The notes below the pieces were generated by a model that was not told the DNA's origin, did no database searches, and worked only from the letters and a program-made list of their open reading frames with translations. A DNA stretch of 64,000 nt, taken from assembly GCF_001625355.1 (NCBI RefSeq), contig NZ_JSEE01000010.1:118913-182912 (forward strand), given 5' to 3'. Positions 39,079-49,678 of this stretch are shown here, one piece after another. The position numbers and the translations under genes were made by a program. How positions within the stretch are numbered: position 1 is the stretch's first letter; each line of letters opens with the position of its first letter. This DNA comes from Marinomonas sp. TW1 (GTDB taxonomy: Bacteria; Pseudomonadota; Gammaproteobacteria; Pseudomonadales; Marinomonadaceae).

Positions 39079-39831
39079 TTAACCTGCTGCTTTAACTATG
39101 TCTAAAAATTCTTTTGCATCCAAAGATGCGCCACCCACAAGGGCACCATCAACATCAGGCATAGTAAATAGCTCTGCACTGGTTGAGGCTTTAACACTAC
39201 CACCATAAAGAATCTGAACTTTCTCAGATACCGGTGTAGATAAGCTCGCCAAATTGGCTCTAATTGCTTGATGCACATCTTGTGCTTGTTGTGCACTGGC
39301 CGATAACCCAGTACCAATCGCCCAAACTGGCTCATAAGCAATAACGATATTCGCAAACGCCTGAATGCCAACCAAATCAATTACCGCAGCAACTTGACGT
39401 TCACAAACAAGTAAAGTCTGTTCAGCTTCGCGCTCTTCCAGCGTTTCACCGATACATAAAATAGGTTTCAAACCTGCCGACAGGGCAACTTTCACCTTTT
39501 CAGCAACCACGTCATCAGTCTCACCATACAAAGAGCGACGCTCTGAATGGCCAACCAAGACATAAGTCACCTTAAAGTCTGTCAACATAGCAGCCGAAAC
39601 TTCACCCGTATAAGCACCTTTTTCATACTGACTAAGGTTTTGCGCAGCCAGTACCAACTCATTACGCGGAGCAATCATCTCAGCGACTTGAGAAAGAAAA
39701 GGAAATGGGGGAGTAACAACCACTTCAGCGCTAGATTCTGATATCTCTAATAGACCGTTAACCAAGTCCGAAATTGACGCTTTCGAACCATTCATTTTCC
39801 AATTACCAGCCACTATTTTTTGTCGAATCAT
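39079..39831 (-). CDS. tpiA: Triosephosphate isomerase
   Basis: 250-aa TIM-barrel glycolytic enzyme interconverting dihydroxyacetone phosphate and glyceraldehyde 3-phosphate. The catalytic residues are visible: Lys in AGNWKMNG, His in VGHSERR, Glu in AYEPVWAIGTG, and the phosphate-binding YGGSVKAS. Its position between glmM and secG is the pseudomonad arrangement and differs from E. coli. Confidence 0.97.
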   Translation of the reverse strand: MIRQKIVAGNWKMNGSKASISDLVNGLLEISESSAEVVVTPPFPFLSQVAEMIAPRNELVLAAQNLSQYEKGAYTGEVSAAMLTDFKVTYVLVGHSERRSLYGETDDVVAEKVKVALSAGLKPILCIGETLEEREAEQTLLVCERQVAAVIDLVGIQAFANIVIAYEPVWAIGTGLSASAQQAQDVHQAIRANLASLSTPVSEKVQILYGGSVKASTSAELFTMPDVDGALVGGASLDAKEFLDIVKAAG

Positions 39832-39925
39832 AATCTAGCCCTTAAATTCGAGGCGCTCATTCTATGGAAAGCCTCTGTTGGTTTCAAGTATTTATTTTTA
39901 TTCCAATCACTAAATTGACGTTTTA

Positions 39926-41272
39926 TTAAGCAGATTGCTTCGCCGCAACAACGGCTTTAACCTCTTCCACTAAATAATCAACCAATTCATCTACCGTCTC
40001 ATCATCACGGCCTTCCACCATAACTCGAATCAACGGCTCAGTTCCGGACGCTCGCAACAACACACGCCCAAGACCATTTAATCTTTCATTCGCCACCGCA
40101 ATGGCTTTCTGTAACGCTGGCTCTTCATTCGGGACAAAACGCTCAGCCACTCGGATGTTTTTCAGTTTTTGTGGAAATTTGACGAGACCAGTAAGCAACT
40201 CATCCAATGCTTTACCTTCTTCCACCATCGCCTGCAACACCTGCAAGGCCGCGACAATACCGTCACCCGTTGTCGTAATAGATCGGCAGACAATGTGGCC
40301 TGAAGGCTCACCACCTAACACCCAACCATGCTGCACCAGCTTTTCGTTCACGTAACGATCACCGACCGCCGCTCGACTAAAGCCAATACCGGTTTCAGAG
40401 AACGCTAACTCCAAACCAAAGTTACTCATCAAGGTGCCCACTACACCGCCACTAAAACGCCCAGTACTCATAAGGTGATTAGCAATAATATACAAAATAT
40501 CATCACCATCACGCACCACACCGTGACGATCCACTAAGATCAAGCGATCACCATCGCCATCTAAAGCGATACCGATATCCGCATTTTCAGCCAATACATT
40601 TTTGCGCAATAATTCAGGCTTAGTCGCACCACTGAATTCATTGATATTCAAACCATCAGGGTTAGCACCGATAGAAACAACGTCAGCTCCCAACTCGGAA
40701 AATACACGCGGCGCAACATGATAAGTAGCGCCATCAGCACAATCGACAACAATCTTTAAGCCACTTAACTGCAACCCAATTGGAAAGGTGCCTTTACAAT
40801 ATTCAATATAACGACCAGCCGCATCATCAATGCGGCGCGCTCGGCCAATTAAGCTGGACTCAACCACTTCCATTGGCTGATCTAAATAATATTCAATGCG
40901 CTCTTCGATTTCATCAGAAACCTTACCGCCTTCGGCTGAAAAAAACTTAATTCCATTGTCATAAAAAGGGTTATGAGAAGCGCTAATCACAATCCCTGCA
41001 CTGGCACGAAACGTTCGCGTAAGATAAGCAATCGCCGGCGTTGGCATAGGTCCGACCAATCTGACATCGGCACCAGCCGCCACGATTCCGGACTCCAGAG
41101 CTGACTCAAACATATACCCTGAGATACGCGTATCTTTACCGATTAATATTTTTTTGTCTTTTTCCTTAAATACCTGACCGGCAGCCCACCCCAGCTTCAA
41201 CATAAACTCTGGAGTAATCGGCGTTGTACCAACCTTGCCACGAATACCATCTGTACCAAAATACTTACGCAT
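39926..41272 (-). CDS. glmM: Phosphoglucosamine mutase
   Basis: 448-aa alpha-D-phosphohexomutase converting glucosamine 6-phosphate to glucosamine 1-phosphate for UDP-GlcNAc, hence peptidoglycan and [18 protein letters not shown] is the family start, [17 protein letters not shown] carries the phosphoserine, ALDGDGDRL binds Mg2+, GGEPSGH binds sugar and [15 protein letters not shown] binds phosphate. Its ATG overlaps the folP stop (TAATG). Confidence 0.97.
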   Translation of the reverse strand: MRKYFGTDGIRGKVGTTPITPEFMLKLGWAAGQVFKEKDKKILIGKDTRISGYMFESALESGIVAAGADVRLVGPMPTPAIAYLTRTFRASAGIVISASHNPFYDNGIKFFSAEGGKVSDEIEERIEYYLDQPMEVVESSLIGRARRIDDAAGRYIEYCKGTFPIGLQLSGLKIVVDCADGATYHVAPRVFSELGADVVSIGANPDGLNINEFSGATKPELLRKNVLAENADIGIALDGDGDRLILVDRHGVVRDGDDILYIIANHLMSTGRFSGGVVGTLMSNFGLELAFSETGIGFSRAAVGDRYVNEKLVQHGWVLGGEPSGHIVCRSITTTGDGIVAALQVLQAMVEEGKALDELLTGLVKFPQKLKNIRVAERFVPNEEPALQKAIAVANERLNGLGRVLLRASGTEPLIRVMVEGRDDETVDELVDYLVEEVKAVVAAKQSA

Positions 41273-42105
41273 TATTTCTCTCTCTCAATACGTGACATTA
41301 GAGTCAACATTTCGACATGAGACCTAACATCGTGAACCCTAAATATCCTTGCGCCGCGTGCATAGGCCGAAGCATTCGCTCCCATAGTACCATATAAGCG
41401 CTCTTCGACAGGAAGTCCTAAAACATCCCCTATCATGGTTTTACGAGACACACCTATTAACACATCAAAACCAAGTCGCCTAAAGTGCTCTGTATACTGC
41501 AATAACAATAAATTGTGCGATAACGCTTTACCAAAACCAATACCTGGATCCAGCAGAATGTTCGCCGAATCCATACCCACTGACTGACATGCCGACACTC
41601 GAGTTAACAAATAATCAGACACCTCTGACACAACCGACTGATAATCAGGTTGATCTTGCATGGTTTTCGGCATGCCTTTCATGTGCATCAAACACACTGG
41701 CAATTTAGTCTGAGCCGCCGCTTGTAAAGCCCCATCACGCTCCAACGCTCTCACATCATTGATCAGCCCAGCCCCCAACTTAGCCGATTGCAACATTACC
41801 TCAGGCGTACTGGTATCTACCGACACAACAACATCAAAACGGGATTTAATGGCTTCTACAACGGGAATAACACGATCAAGCTCTTGCTGACAGGAAACCG
41901 GCTCTGCACCAGGCCGCGTTGACTCACCACCGACATCAACCATGCTGGCACCCTCACGAATCATTCGTTCAGTTTGACGCAAGGCAGAGTCAAGGGAATT
42001 GAAGGCACCGCCATCCGAAAATGAATCCGGAGTGACATTCAGAATGCCCATTACATGAGGAAGGGACAAGTCTAACGACTTGTCCCCGAATGACATTAAC
42101 GACAT
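41272..42105 (-). CDS. folP: Dihydropteroate synthase
   Basis: 277-aa TIM-barrel enzyme joining p-aminobenzoate to the hydroxymethyl-dihydropterin diphosphate; it is the sulfonamide target. [15 protein letters not shown] and [12 protein letters not shown] are the pterin-binding signatures, with [15 protein letters not shown] and DPGIGFGK following. GGAT precedes the first of two in-frame ATGs. It follows ftsH by 28 bp and overlaps glmM by one base. Confidence 0.96.
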   Translation of the reverse strand: MSLMSFGDKSLDLSLPHVMGILNVTPDSFSDGGAFNSLDSALRQTERMIREGASMVDVGGESTRPGAEPVSCQQELDRVIPVVEAIKSRFDVVVSVDTSTPEVMLQSAKLGAGLINDVRALERDGALQAAAQTKLPVCLMHMKGMPKTMQDQPDYQSVVSEVSDYLLTRVSACQSVGMDSANILLDPGIGFGKALSHNLLLLQYTEHFRRLGFDVLIGVSRKTMIGDVLGLPVEERLYGTMGANASAYARGARIFRVHDVRSHVEMLTLMSRIEREK

Positions 42106-42133
42106 GAAACATCCATATCAAAATGGTTTGAAA

Positions 42134-44098
42134 TCACTCACCTGCAGGTCGCGACGTTTCTCCAGACACACCGTCCACATCACTGGCTTCCGAAGTCTCT
42201 TCTGCAACCGTTTCTGGTGCTGGTTTTTCTTCACCACCGTCTGGTGAATCCGCACTAGGATCTGACCAACCTTCAGGCGCGGATGGTTTGTTACCATCCA
42301 TAATTTCTTTGATTTGTTTCGCATCAATGGTTTCATATTGCATTAATGCTTCGGCCATCACATCAAGCTTACTGCGGTTTTCATGCAAAATTTTCGTCGC
42401 CGTTTCATAACAGCGATTAATAATATCTTGCACTTCTGCGTCAATCACTTTTCCTGTCTCAGGAGAGAAGTAATTAGCCTTACTTCCAGTCGGGCCAGAA
42501 ATGTAACCACCAGAATTATCATCTTCTTCGTAAGCAAAAGGTCCAAGTTTTTCAGACAAGCCCCATTTGGTCACCATGTTACGAGCAATGCTGGTTGCTC
42601 GCTCGATGTCATTTGACGCACCAGTCGAAACACCATCAAAACCATGAATCATCTCTTCGGCAATACGACCACCATAAAGACTACAAACCTGACTCTCTAG
42701 ACCACGCTTGCTGACGCTGTACTTATCATCTTCAGGCAAGTACATAGTCACACCCAAAGCACGCCCACGAGGGATAATAGACACCTTATAAACAGGGTCA
42801 TGCTCAGGCATAAGATAACCAATAATAGTATGGCCCGCTTCGTGATAAGCCGTGTTCAGCTTTTCTTCGTTGTTCATCACCATGGTCTTACGCTCTGCTC
42901 CCATCAGGATCTTATCCTTAGCGAGTTCAAGCTGTTCCATATTGACTAATCGACGGTTCGAGCGTGCCGCAAACAAAGCCGCTTCATTGACCAAGTTTGC
43001 CAAGTCGGCACCAGAGAAACCTGGTGTACCACGAGCAATGTTTTTTGGCTCAACATCATCATCACACGGCACTTTACGCAAATGCACTTTTAGAATTTGC
43101 TCACGGCCACGAATATCCGGCAAACCAACCGTTACCTGACGGTCAAAACGACCCGGACGCAACAACGCTGGGTCTAATACGTCGGGACGGTTCGTCGCAG
43201 CAATAACGATAATACCTTCGTTACCTTCAAACCCATCCATTTCAACCAATAACTGGTTCAAGGTTTGCTCACGCTCATCATTACCACCGCCCATGCCGGA
43301 ACCACGGTTACGACCAACGGCATCGATTTCGTCAATAAAGATAATGCAAGGTGCGTGTTTTTTCGCTTGCTCAAACATGTCACGTACACGTGACGCCCCC
43401 ACACCGACAAACATTTCAACGAAGTCTGAACCGGAAATCGTGAAGAAAGGCACTTTTGCTTCACCGGCAATGGCTTTCGCCAACAGGGTTTTACCTGTAC
43501 CTGGAGGTCCACACATTAAGATACCGCGAGGAATCTTACCACCTAGACGCTGAAACTTACTTGGCTCACGAAGGAAATCCACCAATTCTTCGGTGTCTTC
43601 TTTGGCTTCATCACAGCCCGCTACATCAGCAAAGGTTGTCTTAATTTGATCTTCTGGCAGCAGACGTGCTTTGGACTTACCAAAAGACATCGGGCCACCC
43701 TTGCCACCGCCACCGCCTTGCATTTGGCGCATAAAGAACATAAAGATGGCAAGAATAAGAAGAATAGGAAAACTCGCCACCAACAATTGAGTCCAAATGC
43801 TCTGTTGTTCCGGCATACGACCTTCAACAACCACATTTTTATTCAACAAGTCATCCATCAATTTTGGATCAGACGCAGCAGGACGAACGGTATCAAAACT
43901 GTCACCATTTGAACGCGTACCACTGATGGTATAACCGTCAACAATCACTTTCGCGATCCGGCCATCTTGTACTTCTTTAACAAACTCAGAATACGAAATT
44001 CGGTTTGTTTCTGACGTGGTATTAAAATTGTTAAACACTGTTAACAGCACAGCCGCAATGACCAACCATAACAGAATATTTTTTAGCATATCGTTCAA
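42134..44098 (-). CDS. ftsH: ATP-dependent zinc metalloprotease FtsH
   Basis: About 654-aa membrane-anchored AAA+ protease that degrades LpxC, SecY and misfolded membrane proteins. Two membrane helices (about 7-25 and 98-118) surround a small periplasmic domain. The AAA core has [14 protein letters not shown] and [10 protein letters not shown], and the protease domain has HEAGH with the later acidic ligand. The C-terminal tail is Glu/Pro/Ser-rich. I prefer TTG at 44098, which has AAGAGG seven bases upstream; ATG at 44089 (giving MLKNILLW) or GTG at 44104 are alternatives. Confidence 0.95.
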   Translation of the reverse strand: MNDMLKNILLWLVIAAVLLTVFNNFNTTSETNRISYSEFVKEVQDGRIAKVIVDGYTISGTRSNGDSFDTVRPAASDPKLMDDLLNKNVVVEGRMPEQQSIWTQLLVASFPILLILAIFMFFMRQMQGGGGGKGGPMSFGKSKARLLPEDQIKTTFADVAGCDEAKEDTEELVDFLREPSKFQRLGGKIPRGILMCGPPGTGKTLLAKAIAGEAKVPFFTISGSDFVEMFVGVGASRVRDMFEQAKKHAPCIIFIDEIDAVGRNRGSGMGGGNDEREQTLNQLLVEMDGFEGNEGIIVIAATNRPDVLDPALLRPGRFDRQVTVGLPDIRGREQILKVHLRKVPCDDDVEPKNIARGTPGFSGADLANLVNEAALFAARSNRRLVNMEQLELAKDKILMGAERKTMVMNNEEKLNTAYHEAGHTIIGYLMPEHDPVYKVSIIPRGRALGVTMYLPEDDKYSVSKRGLESQVCSLYGGRIAEEMIHGFDGVSTGASNDIERATSIARNMVTKWGLSEKLGPFAYEEDDNSGGYISGPTGSKANYFSPETGKVIDAEVQDIINRCYETATKILHENRSKLDVMAEALMQYETIDAKQIKEIMDGNKPSAPEGWSDPSADSPDGGEEKPAPETVAEETSEASDVDGVSGETSRPAGE

Positions 44099-44159
44099 GA
44101 GCACACCTCTTAACGGTTAGTTTTAAATGTTACTGGCTATCATACCAGAACATTGCCCA

Positions 44160-44780
44160 TTAACCCTTATATTGTCTTCCTAATAAGTAAACTTCACGAC
44201 TTCGCGCCCGAGAAGCATCCGGTTTTCGCGTTACAACAGAGCCAAACTGCTCTCGCATGGCTTTCAAGTATTCTTCAAAGCCCTCTCCTTGGAACACTTT
44301 TACTAAAAAGTTACCACCAGGACGCAACACATGAGCCGCCATATCCAAGGCGAGTTCCACTAGATACATCGCCTGAGGCTGATCAGAAGAACTGTTTCCA
44401 CTCATATTGGGGGCCATATCAGAAATTACAAGATCCGCTTTTTGATCTCCAATCTCTGCCAAAATGGCTTCGTACACTTCTTGTTCAGTAAAATCCCCCT
44501 GAACAAAGCGCACACCAGGCAGTGGGGCCATCTCCAAAATATCAGACGCGACGATGGTTCCCTTGTCGCCAATTAATTTTGCTGCGATTTGCGACCAACC
44601 ACCAGGCGCAGCACCGAGATCCACCACACTCATCCCTGGGCGAATCAGCTTATCTTTATCGTTGATTTCAATCAGCTTATAACTCGCTCTGGAGCGATAG
44701 CCATCTTGTTGGGACTTTTTGACATATGGATCGTCAAAATGTTCCTTCATCCAATTGTTACTACTTTTTGATCTTGCCAC
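44160..44780 (-). CDS. rlmE: 23S rRNA (uridine2552-2'-O)-methyltransferase
   Basis: 206-aa FtsJ/RrmJ methyltransferase acting on the A-loop of 23S rRNA in the 50S subunit. SAM motif I is [16 protein letters not shown]; the K-D-K-E tetrad is visible as K in RASYKLIE, D in [11 protein letters not shown] in [13 protein letters not shown] and a later Glu. It precedes ftsH as in E. coli and is divergent from yhbY. Confidence 0.96.
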   Translation of the reverse strand: MARSKSSNNWMKEHFDDPYVKKSQQDGYRSRASYKLIEINDKDKLIRPGMSVVDLGAAPGGWSQIAAKLIGDKGTIVASDILEMAPLPGVRFVQGDFTEQEVYEAILAEIGDQKADLVISDMAPNMSGNSSSDQPQAMYLVELALDMAAHVLRPGGNFLVKVFQGEGFEEYLKAMREQFGSVVTRKPDASRARSREVYLLGRQYKG

Positions 44781-44814
44781 GTTTTCATCATACCTAAATC
44801 AATCAATATTCCGC

Positions 44815-44820
44815 TATAAT
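44815..44820 (+). promoter_or_regulatory. Candidate -10 element for yhbY
   Basis: Consensus TATAAT in the 99-bp rlmE-yhbY gap, 60 bp before the yhbY ATG. No good -35 hexamer is seen. The same sequence reads ATTATA on the other strand, so it could also serve rlmE. Confidence 0.35.
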
Positions 44821-44879
44821 ATCGCTTAACCTCTAAAGCCTCCAATAAAGAGGGTCAACTAAGATGAGAAAAATTTACT

Positions 44880-45182
44880 ATGAGTCTGACAAACGCCCAA
44901 AAAAAGCAGTACCGTTTAATCGGCCACAGCCTTAATCCTGTGGTAATGATCGCTGGTAACGGCCTAACTGAAGCCGTACTAACTGAAATAGACAGAGCAC
45001 TTGAAGATCATGAACTGATCAAAATCCGTATCAGCATCACGGATCGTGATGTACGCAGTGCGTTAATTGCAGAAATCAGCAAAGTGATGAAAAGTGAAAC
45101 GGTACAAGTGATCGGCAAGGTCGCACTTTTTTACCGCGCAGCTTTAGAGCCAAACCCTAAGCTCTCAAACTTACTGCGCTAA
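44880..45182 (+). CDS. yhbY: CRM-domain RNA-binding protein YhbY
   Basis: 100-aa single CRM-domain protein associated with the assembling 50S subunit. LTNAQKKQYRLIGHSLNPVV and IAGNGLTEAVLTEIDRALEDHEL (in two parts across residues 20-50) and IKIRI match E. coli YhbY (97 aa), including the GxxG-like loop AGNG. It is divergent from rlmE-ftsH, as in other gammaproteobacteria. Confidence 0.94.
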   Translation: MSLTNAQKKQYRLIGHSLNPVVMIAGNGLTEAVLTEIDRALEDHELIKIRISITDRDVRSALIAEISKVMKSETVQVIGKVALFYRAALEPNPKLSNLLR

Positions 45183-45368
45183 GCCAAAATTCGCCATGCC
45201 TACAAGGAAGTAGGCTAAGCGTCTCCCTCCATATCCCCCTCAGCTAACACCACCATTTGATATAGTTTTTCAGTCATAACACTATTAACTTTTCTAAAAT
45301 AGCCTCTACCACTAAACTCTTGGTAAAAATGGTCGATAACATTGCACAGCGATCAAAGGAGCCGCACC

Positions 45369-46208
45369 ATGCTATTTATCGAGGCATTGAACAGAGCAAG
45401 CACCAAACAGACTGACAGGAAACTTCTTGCCAGAAGCAAGCCACGTCTGTTTGTGAGCAATAAAGACTCTGTCGACCTCAGCAGTGCTGCCCACCAAGTG
45501 AAAGAAATTCATGTAGACAGTGACATTAAAGAGCCACTGACAGCCTCTTCCAGTATTTTTGCCAACCTACTAGAGCATGTTTTAGGGTATTTGATTCAAT
45601 CCAACATACAGGTGTATTCGCCCGAAGAGCTGGATTTGGATCAAAAAGATTGGAAATTATTCTTGCAGGTCCCGCCAACCGGTATGAGCAGACCGAACTC
45701 TCAAGCCGGTTACGGTGCCCCTGAAGTTCGGCAACACCCTCCCGCAAAACAATTAATTTTTCACATTCCTGTGAAGCCATCTTATGGCCTCGCCACTGAA
45801 ATGACACTGCTCGTTTCACCACACCAAGGTTCTCCAGAAGTGCCCAGCTTTTTCTATAACTTGCCGAAAGAGACCCACTTACCAACGCTCAACACACCCT
45901 ATCCACCCGAGTTTATTGAGCAACAGGTAACCCACCACCATATTTTATTAGATCAAGATGGCGAAGCCGATCAACTATCGCCCCTTTACGCTCAAGTTAA
46001 TCAAAGTAAGCTAGAAGAAGGCTCCATACCTCCAGCCATTCACGGGTTAAGAATATGGAAAGCAAAAAATCGAGTACTGACTCCAGCCATATTGGGGGAT
46101 CAGCGAATTGGCTTGGTCTTCATCGGCCATCACAAGCCCCTCGACAGCAGCATCATCAGCGATGAAGAGCGAGCTCGACGAGCCAACAACCTGTATACCA
46201 AAGCCTAA
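45369..46208 (+). CDS. Hypothetical protein, unrecognised
   Basis: 279 aa with no family I can name. ATG at 45369 has AGGAG seven bases upstream, a convincing start; the frame extends nine codons back to a TTG. There is no signal peptide or membrane helix. The N-terminal 50 residues are basic and polar, with a helical ASSSIFANLLEHVLGYLI segment near 65. The middle has strand-like LFLQVPP, LIFHIPVKP and EMTLLVSP, and the C-terminus has RIGLVFIGHHKPL then an Arg-rich end. It stands alone between yhbY and erpA, transcribed toward erpA. The 168-bp upstream gap has no clear promoter. Confidence 0.7.
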   Translation: MLFIEALNRASTKQTDRKLLARSKPRLFVSNKDSVDLSSAAHQVKEIHVDSDIKEPLTASSSIFANLLEHVLGYLIQSNIQVYSPEELDLDQKDWKLFLQVPPTGMSRPNSQAGYGAPEVRQHPPAKQLIFHIPVKPSYGLATEMTLLVSPHQGSPEVPSFFYNLPKETHLPTLNTPYPPEFIEQQVTHHHILLDQDGEADQLSPLYAQVNQSKLEEGSIPPAIHGLRIWKAKNRVLTPAILGDQRIGLVFIGHHKPLDSSIISDEERARRANNLYTKA

Positions 46209-46248
46209 CGAGAACCCTCTCTCTTTGTTTTTTTGAGCCATAAAAAAA

Positions 46249-46272
46249 AGGCCCTCACTTACGTGAAGACCT
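46249..46272 (-). terminator. Terminator after erpA
   Basis: Imperfect 10-bp stem (46249-46258, 46263-46272, two mismatches) with a TTAC loop, followed on the minus strand by a run of eight T. It also carries TCTTTT on the plus side, so it may serve both converging genes. Confidence 0.7.
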
Positions 46273-46298
46273 CTTTTAATAAGTCACGATCACTCTAC

Positions 46299-46646
46299 TT
46301 AAATACTAAAACTCGCACCGCAACCACAAGTTGAAGTGGCATTAGGGTTTTGTACAGTAAAGCGAGAACCTTCTAAATTCTCTTTATAATCGACTTCTGA
46401 ACCCACGAGATATTGGAAGCTCAATGGATCAACCACTAGGGTCACACCGTCTCTAACCACTTCCGTATCATCCTCTTGATGCTCTTCATCAAAGGTAAAG
46501 CCATACTGAAAGCCAGAACAACCACCTCCTGTCACGTAAACACGCAACATCAAGCGCTCATTTTCTTCTTCTTCAATCAAAGACTTTAATTTCGCCGCGG
46601 CCGCTTCTGTAAATTCAATTGGATCAACCGATTCAACCACACTCAT
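46299..46646 (-). CDS. erpA: Iron-sulfur cluster insertion protein ErpA
   Basis: 115-aa A-type Fe-S carrier delivering clusters to apoproteins, including isoprenoid-synthesis enzymes. The three conserved cysteines are in [11 protein letters not shown] and [10 protein letters not shown]. Length and sequence match E. coli ErpA (114 aa) better than IscA or SufA. Monocistronic, between prfC and its own terminator. Confidence 0.94.
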   Translation of the reverse strand: MSVVESVDPIEFTEAAAAKLKSLIEEEENERLMLRVYVTGGGCSGFQYGFTFDEEHQEDDTEVVRDGVTLVVDPLSFQYLVGSEVDYKENLEGSRFTVQNPNATSTCGCGASFSI

Positions 46647-46717
46647 TATGACACCATATAATACTGTTACGAATGACCGAATTATCCGCTTAACCTAGTA
46701 ATTTAGTCAAGTATTGA

Positions 46718-48307
46718 TCAATGTTCTCGGGTCGCACGGAAAGTAACATCCGGAAAACGCTCTTGCGCTAAACTCAAATTAACCATAGTTGGCGCGATGT
46801 AAGACAAGTTATCACCACCATCTAATGCCAAATTAACCTGATTCTTACGCTTAAATTCTTCCAGTTTCTTGCCATCTTCACAGTCAACCCAACGCGCTGT
46901 CGCCACATTAACCGATTCATAAATGGCTTCCACATTGTATTCCGCTTTTAAGCGCGCCACGACCACATCAAACTGCAGCACACCCACCGCACCAACAATC
47001 AAATCATTGTTTTGTAACGGACGAAAGACCTGCACAGCCCCCTCTTCGGATAACTGGACCAAACCTTTCAGCAACTGCTTCTGTCTTAGAGGATCCTTCA
47101 AACGAATACGGCGGAACAGCTCTGGCGCAAAGTTTGGAATCCCTGAGAATTTCAGGCTTTCACCTTGCGTAAAAGTATCACCGATCTGAATGGTACCGTG
47201 GTTATGCAAACCAATAATGTCACCTGCAAAGGCTTCCTCAGCACGGGATCGATCCCCAGCCATGAAGGTTACCGCATCGGAAATACTGATGTTTTTACCA
47301 ATACGAACATGATTCATCTTCATGCCCTGCTTATAAGTTCCTGACACAATTCGCATAAAAGCAATGCGGTCACGGTGTTTCGGATCCATATTTGCCTGAA
47401 TCTTAAAGACAAAGCCTGAAAATTTTTCATCTCTCGCTTCGACTTGGCGTTCAGTGGTCTGACGAGGCAATGGTGCAGGTGCCCATTTTGTCAATCCGTC
47501 CAACATATGATCGACACCAAAGTTACCCAACGCCGTACCAAAATAGACAGGGGTCAATTCACCTTCCATAAACAACTCGTGGTCAAATTCATTTGACGCC
47601 CCCATAACCAATTCAAGTTCTTCACGTAGCTGTTCAGCCAATTCGTCGCCCACTGCGGCATCCAAGTCTGGGTTATTCAGGCCTTTCACTACATGCAATT
47701 CCTGAATGGTATGACCTTGGCCCGTTGAATACAGAATCGTTTCATCACGATGAATGTGATACACGCCTTTGAACTGTTTACCACAGCCAATCGGCCAAGT
47801 AATCGGCGCGCACATGATGTTGAGCTCGCTTTCAACTTCATCCAACACTTCCATTGGATCGCGAATATCACGGTCCAATTTGTTCATAAAGGTGACGATT
47901 GGGGTATCACGTAAACGGGTAACTTCCATTAATTTACGCGTACGGTCCTCGACCCCTTTTGCCGCATCGATGACCATCAAACAGGAATCGACAGCGGTTA
48001 AAGTTCGATAGGTATCTTCCGAGAAGTCTTCGTGTCCTGGTGTATCCAGTAGATTCACCAAACAATCGTTGTATGGAAACTGCATAACAGACGTCGTGAT
48101 AGAGATACCACGCTCTTTCTCCATGTCCATCCAATCGGATTTCGCATGTTGCTTAGAACCACGACCTTTTACCGTTCCTGCCGACTGAATCGCACGTCCG
48201 AACAACAAGACTTTTTCAGTAATGGTAGTTTTACCCGCATCAGGGTGGGAGATAATCGCAAAAGTACGACGCTTGTTTACTTCATTAATAAAATCGGCGT
48301 TTGCCAT
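46718..48307 (-). CDS. prfC: Peptide chain release factor 3
   Basis: 529-aa class II release-factor GTPase that recycles RF1/RF2 after peptide release. G1 is [16 protein letters not shown], switch region [15 protein letters not shown]3 [19 protein letters not shown]4 MNKLDRD, then the beta-barrel and C-terminal domains. Length equals E. coli PrfC (529). Confidence 0.97.
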   Translation of the reverse strand: MANADFINEVNKRRTFAIISHPDAGKTTITEKVLLFGRAIQSAGTVKGRGSKQHAKSDWMDMEKERGISITTSVMQFPYNDCLVNLLDTPGHEDFSEDTYRTLTAVDSCLMVIDAAKGVEDRTRKLMEVTRLRDTPIVTFMNKLDRDIRDPMEVLDEVESELNIMCAPITWPIGCGKQFKGVYHIHRDETILYSTGQGHTIQELHVVKGLNNPDLDAAVGDELAEQLREELELVMGASNEFDHELFMEGELTPVYFGTALGNFGVDHMLDGLTKWAPAPLPRQTTERQVEARDEKFSGFVFKIQANMDPKHRDRIAFMRIVSGTYKQGMKMNHVRIGKNISISDAVTFMAGDRSRAEEAFAGDIIGLHNHGTIQIGDTFTQGESLKFSGIPNFAPELFRRIRLKDPLRQKQLLKGLVQLSEEGAVQVFRPLQNNDLIVGAVGVLQFDVVVARLKAEYNVEAIYESVNVATARWVDCEDGKKLEEFKRKNQVNLALDGGDNLSYIAPTMVNLSLAQERFPDVTFRATREH

Positions 48308-48621
48308 GTATCCAAATTCCTATTTTGCCGCCTTCTTATCGTTAGAAGAAGCGCAAAAAATAAAGTTAAGTCTAAGCTCTGTCTGTTATGCAGCTTGCCA
48401 TGGGCCAAAAGCCAGAAAACCATTTATCAAAGCATGAAAAGTTTGAGCGCTATTCTAGCAAAATGGCTCAGCGTTATAAATCAAACACTCAGTACTTCTT
48501 TTCGCTTTTATCAGGATAGTGTCATTTTTCACCCTAATCCACTCGTCAGTAATGTCTATCCTCATGTTATAAATAGAGATAATTCAAACTTTCCCAGTTA
48601 AGAATGGTATGAATATCTCTT
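48308..48621. other. Region upstream of prfC without a gene
   Basis: About 314 bp between prfC and the LysR remnant. It should hold the prfC promoter on the minus strand. A GGAATTTGGATAC leader with GGA near the prfC ATG is visible. Short frames on either strand lack ribosome sites and recognisable products. Confidence 0.5.
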
Positions 48622-48833
48622 CTAAGCTTTCGTTTTTACTGAGAGATAAGGTATTTTGGCATGAGTAAACAAACATGCACTTACCTTTTTCCCTTCCATA
48701 AAATCAAAAAACACTTTCACTCTGGCTGAATGTTCTAGCTCTTTTTGAGTCATTATCCAAAGTTCTGGATTCTAATGTTTTACATCCCTATCCATTTTTT
48801 CAAAACGTTATAGGCATCACCAACAAAACATGA
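48622..48833 (-). pseudogene. Decayed C-terminal fragment of a LysR-family regulator
   Basis: Minus-strand translation gives CFVGDAYNVLKKWIG, then, after a frame change and an in-frame TAG, NPELWIMTQKELEHSARV followed by KVFFDFMEGKK and a tail ending at TAG 48622-48624. This is the typical C-terminus of LysR-type regulators (LPCFxGD..., then LWLLTHPDLRHTARVRAF...). Only the last 65-70 codons are left, with one frameshift near 48783 and one nonsense codon at 48772-48774; there is no DNA-binding domain. The fragment begins right at the stop of the SDR gene, so upstream sequence was lost by deletion or rearrangement. Confidence 0.8.
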
Positions 48834-48834
48834 C

Positions 48835-49650
48835 TTAACGCTGAATACCAAACTGGCCTAATAGCTCATCCATAACATTCACTAAGGCGTCATTTTTGCC
48901 TTTATTTAACGCATCAGGATGAGGTTGTGCCCAACGCCCAATGTCGTTGTCAAAATAACGTCCCGTGCAATCAGCAAACTCATCACTCAACGCTGCACGA
49001 ATAAGAATATCTGCACCAATGCCCAGATCTTTGCCATCTGATCCATACGCCTGCTTCACCATTTTACTCCCCAAAAACGACGCAGGATTAACCGCAATAA
49101 TGGCTGTCGCATCATTTTTCATGGCGTTAGCAAGCTGAAAACTCCACATAGTGATTGCCAACTTACTTTGTGCATAAGCCTCACTGTCAGACATTGGCAC
49201 ACGACCCTGTAAGGCTTCCAAGTTAACAGACGCTTGCGCTGCCGAAGACAAATTAACCACTCGACTCTTTGCCCCCATTAATGGCAATAAAGCCTTGGTC
49301 AAGACATAGGGCGCCAGTGTATTCACAACAAAACGAACATCAAGCCCGTTTTCCGCCATCGCTTTGGGCACTTTATATACGCCCGCATTGTTAATCAGCA
49401 CATCAATCGACGAATAATTTGCCTTAACCTGGTTCGCTAGTGTGACAACCTGATCAAGGTCTGATAAATCCGCTAAAAAAATGTCCAATTTAGCCTGAGG
49501 GAATTGCTCCAACAAAGCCTCTTTCACTTGCTGCAATTTACCCGCACTTCGACCATGAAGAAGAAGTGAGTGATCTTGTGCAGCGAGCTTTTTCGCTGTT
49601 TCAAAACCGATACCATCCGTTGCGCCAGTAATTAAAATGGTCTTTTTCAT
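48835..49650 (-). CDS. Short-chain dehydrogenase/reductase
   Basis: 271-aa classical SDR. The nucleotide-binding motif TGATDGIG is at about 8-15, NNAG at about 87 (LINNAGVY), and the catalytic motif is YAQSK (about 156-160) with an upstream Ser in VVNLSSAAQ. The sequence resembles retinol-dehydrogenase-like SDRs that act on small carbonyls or alcohols; the substrate is unknown. An AGGA site precedes the ATG. It follows the CmcJ/NvfI-family gene by 28 bp and is probably cotranscribed with it under the divergent LysR regulator. Confidence 0.88.
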   Translation of the reverse strand: MKKTILITGATDGIGFETAKKLAAQDHSLLLHGRSAGKLQQVKEALLEQFPQAKLDIFLADLSDLDQVVTLANQVKANYSSIDVLINNAGVYKVPKAMAENGLDVRFVVNTLAPYVLTKALLPLMGAKSRVVNLSSAAQASVNLEALQGRVPMSDSEAYAQSKLAITMWSFQLANAMKNDATAIIAVNPASFLGSKMVKQAYGSDGKDLGIGADILIRAALSDEFADCTGRYFDNDIGRWAQPHPDALNKGKNDALVNVMDELLGQFGIQR

Positions 49651-49678
49651 TGTTTATTCCTATTCATCAAAATCTGAA

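Noticed and set aside
48146..48601. Plus-strand open frame of about 150 codons across the prfC start and upstream gap
   Set aside because: Mostly antisense to prfC, no ribosome site, no recognisable product.
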